Below are positions 37,095 through 38,936 of a stretch of DNA of 38,936 bases, piece by piece (the first letter of the stretch is position 1; each line of letters begins with the position of its first letter). Location of the stretch: contig JALWZX010000065.1 of assembly GCA_027002375.1 (NCBI GenBank), forward strand, positions 1 to 38,936. The letters are read 5' to 3'. A program made the position numbers and the translations under genes. Source of the DNA: a candidate division WWE3 bacterium (GTDB lineage: Bacteria; Patescibacteriota; WWE3; 2-01-FULL-39-13). The notes under the pieces are model-generated. The model saw nothing but the letters and a program-made list of their open reading frames with translations. It was not told where the DNA came from and ran no database searches.

Positions 37095-37826
37095 ATGAAA
37101 CCATTTCTAGTACTACAATTACGCCCTGAAGATGAGGCTTCAAATAGCGAATTTCGTGCAATTTTGCGAGCAGGTGAATTGAACGAAGTAAATGTTGAAC
37201 GAATTAGAGTTGAACAAGCTCCCTTACCTAATATTGATTTAAACAAGTATTCTGCAGTAATTGTTGGGGGAAGTCCGTTCGATTACACTACCCCGGAGAA
37301 TGAAAAAAGTGATTTACAAAAGCGTGTAGAGAAAGAAATGTATGATCTAGCTGATAAAATTGTCAAGGCTGACTTTCCATTTTTGGGCGTGTGTTCAGGA
37401 AATGGTTTGATTGGAAATTACCATGGAGTTCCCATAACAAATAAATATAAAGAACCTGTGAGTGCAATTGATATATCTTTAACAAAAGAGTGTAGGCAAG
37501 ACAAAATTTTAAAAGGTGTGCCAGATAAATTTAGGGCGTTAGTAGGGCATAAAGAAGCGTGTGAAATTGCGCCACAAGGTGCTACCTTGTTAGCTTATTC
37601 TGAAACTTGCCCAGTTGAGATGTTTAGAGTCAAGAATAATGTATATGCAACGCAATTTCACCCAGAAGCAGATGCAGATGAATTTGAAGTTAGAATTCGT
37701 GTTTATAAAAATTACGGTTATTTTAAAGCAGAAGATGCTGAAGATTTAATTGAAACTATCAAACAAGAGAAAATTATATACCCACGATTAGTTTTGAAGA
37801 ATTTCGTTGAGTTTTATGGAGAATAA
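37095..37826 (+). CDS. Class I glutamine amidotransferase (GMP-synthase-like)
   Basis: FLGVCSGNGLIGNYHG (Cys elbow) and YATQFHPEAD (His/Glu). Confidence 0.88.
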   Translation: MKPFLVLQLRPEDEASNSEFRAILRAGELNEVNVERIRVEQAPLPNIDLNKYSAVIVGGSPFDYTTPENEKSDLQKRVEKEMYDLADKIVKADFPFLGVCSGNGLIGNYHGVPITNKYKEPVSAIDISLTKECRQDKILKGVPDKFRALVGHKEACEIAPQGATLLAYSETCPVEMFRVKNNVYATQFHPEADADEFEVRIRVYKNYGYFKAEDAEDLIETIKQEKIIYPRLVLKNFVEFYGE

Positions 37827-37840
37827 TTATGTTAAACATA

Positions 37841-37880
37841 AACCGCATTAGAGGTGCTTTGCACACATAATGCGGTTTTG
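37841..37880 (+). terminator. Intrinsic terminator after the amidotransferase gene
   Basis: AACCGCATTA ... GTGC-TTT-GCAC ... TAATGCGGTT followed by TTGTTTG. Confidence 0.7.
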
Positions 37881-37903
37881 TTTGTGAAGGTGATGGTTGG
37901 GGA

Positions 37904-38548
37904 TTAGAACTGCACTAGTTTTCTTGCTATGCTTAAAGTTTCTTTAGCACGTTCAATTCCTGTTAGTAATTCGCTTGGAATGTTGTTGTTGGGAAATAGA
38001 ATATTCAGTCTTTCTGGGTTTATCCAAGTTAGCACAAGTTGGTCTTGATATTCTCCAAGTGTGAACTCAGTTTTGTAAAATCTGCCTGTTACAGTGTATC
38101 CAACTTTCTGCAGGGCTTTCCATGATCCAACGTTATCTGCATTAACTTGTGATCGAATTGTATTTCTGTTCAAAACATTGGCAGCGTACCATGTTCTAAG
38201 AATGTGTGCTCTATATGCAACACCTTTTCGCCACCAGTTTTGGTCTGCAATCATTATTCCACTTGAGCAACTTAAACCTTTATCATTAATGTGGTGCAAA
38301 CTTGTGTAACCTATCAAACTACTGCCATCTTGTGGTTCAATTGCCCATGTTATTGCATCGTTTTGTTCTCTAATGTTCTTAAACCAATATTCTTCATCTT
38401 CTTTTACCGATCCTTGAATCATACCTAAGTATCTTATTACTCTGTACGAAGATACTAAAGTTGCAGATCTTTCCATTTCATCTTTTCGTGGTGGGCGAAG
38501 TGTGATTTTTAAACCATCTAAGTTTATGCTAATTGTAGGACCAAACAT
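37904..38548 (-). CDS. GNAT N-acetyltransferase (RimJ/RimL type)
   Basis: 'NRNTIRSQVNADNVGSWKALQKVGYTVTGRFYK'. The ATG at 38548 (MFGPTISINLDGLKITLRPP) has an AAGGAGA SD at the right distance; the track's upstream ATG (38698) has none and lies next to a terminator. Confidence 0.88.
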   Translation of the reverse strand: MFGPTISINLDGLKITLRPPRKDEMERSATLVSSYRVIRYLGMIQGSVKEDEEYWFKNIREQNDAITWAIEPQDGSSLIGYTSLHHINDKGLSCSSGIMIADQNWWRKGVAYRAHILRTWYAANVLNRNTIRSQVNADNVGSWKALQKVGYTVTGRFYKTEFTLGEYQDQLVLTWINPERLNILFPNNNIPSELLTGIERAKETLSIARKLVQF

Positions 38549-38701
38549 TGTAGAATCTCCTTTTAAGAATGTTATGAAATTGAAATGTGCAAGTTGATCC
38601 ATCTGACTTAAGCACAGCAAACCATCACCTTCGATTAGGCCTAAATTTGATGGATCAGAAAAACCGTTAACAAAGACTAAAAGATTATAATAATACATAA
38701 C

Positions 38702-38724
38702 AAAAAAGCCTCTGTTAGAGGCTT
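38702..38724 (-). terminator. Intrinsic terminator/attenuator upstream of the GNAT gene
   Basis: Minus strand AAGCCTCT-AAC-AGAGGCTT followed by a run of T; 8-bp perfect stem. Confidence 0.85.
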
Positions 38725-38810
38725 ATCTTATCGGTCAAAATTTTATGTGGAATTAAAAGGTTAGATAAGCTCTAACATATGTACAATTGCAGTAGCCACC
38801 CTTGTTAGAG
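38702..38810 (-). promoter_or_regulatory. Candidate leader-peptide transcription attenuator (segments 1-4)
   Basis: mRNA segments: 1 CTCTAACA (38810-38803), 2 TGTTAGAGCTTATCT (38777-38763), 3 AGATAAGCCTCTAACA (38728-38713), 4 AGAGGCTT + U tract. 1:2 gives 8 bp; 2:3 gives 15 bp with one bulged C; 3:4 is the terminator. Confidence 0.7.
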
Positions 38811-38854
38811 ATTTCTACAGCAGAATATGTGTTAGTCATCTTATCTAATTTCAT
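38753..38854 (-). CDS. Putative leader peptide, 33 aa (or 28 aa from the in-frame ATG at 38839)
   Basis: MKLDKMTNTYSAVEISNKGGYCNCTYVRAYLTF*; preceded by -35/-10-like boxes and followed by attenuator hairpins. Confidence 0.5.
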   Translation of the reverse strand: MKLDKMTNTYSAVEISNKGGYCNCTYVRAYLTF

Positions 38855-38863
38855 AATAGACGG

Positions 38864-38892
38864 ATTTTAGCCTATAATAAACCAGAACGCAA
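38864..38892 (-). promoter_or_regulatory. Putative promoter for the leader ORF/GNAT
   Basis: Minus strand TTGCGT - 17 nt - TAAAAT. Confidence 0.45.
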
Positions 38893-38936
38893 TATTTAAT
38901 TTGAAATTATAGTCTTTATGTTATTATTTAATTAAT

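Noticed and set aside
1-38936. UGA recoding (Gly), as in some CPR lineages
   Set aside because: Genes such as glgA and the 1417-aa protein end naturally at TGA, and CDSs are intact under the standard bacterial code.

Overview
AT-rich bacterial chromosome segment; gene content and style suggest a CPR/Patescibacteria-like genome (inference). The left ~26 kb is an array of very large, repetitive predicted surface or secreted proteins: a 5'-truncated >3,090-aa tail-fibre/adhesin-like protein, an 892-aa protein, a 1,592-aa protein with C1q/TNF-like and FN3-like units, a 564-aa protein, a 508-aa membrane protein with an SH3b-like domain, and a 1,417-aa protein with two predicted 7-bladed SBBP-type propellers. 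A glycogen/starch synthase (glgA) sits inside this array. Next comes a canonical secE-nusG-rplK-rplA-rplJ-rplL cluster on the minus strand with a good intrinsic terminator, then dgkA, a site-2 protease, two tRNA-Thr genes, a methyltransferase, an alpha/beta hydrolase, a DUF4349-like protein, an uncharacterised helical-repeat protein, a nucleotidyltransferase-like protein, an ASCH protein, a class I glutamine amidotransferase and a GNAT acetyltransferase. The most interesting signal is at the right edge. The minus-strand leader of the GNAT gene reads as a classical transcription attenuator: a 28/33-codon leader ORF overlapping segments 1 and 2, mutually exclusive 1:2, 2:3 and 3:4 pairings, a U-tract terminator, then an SD and the GNAT ATG. 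Other notable signals are a two-copy, two-hairpin IS200/IS605-MITE-like repeat (one copy supplies the glgA stop codon), -10 boxes abutting start codons (leaderless mRNAs), a 206-bp exact internal duplication, and a C-terminal module shared by two surface proteins.
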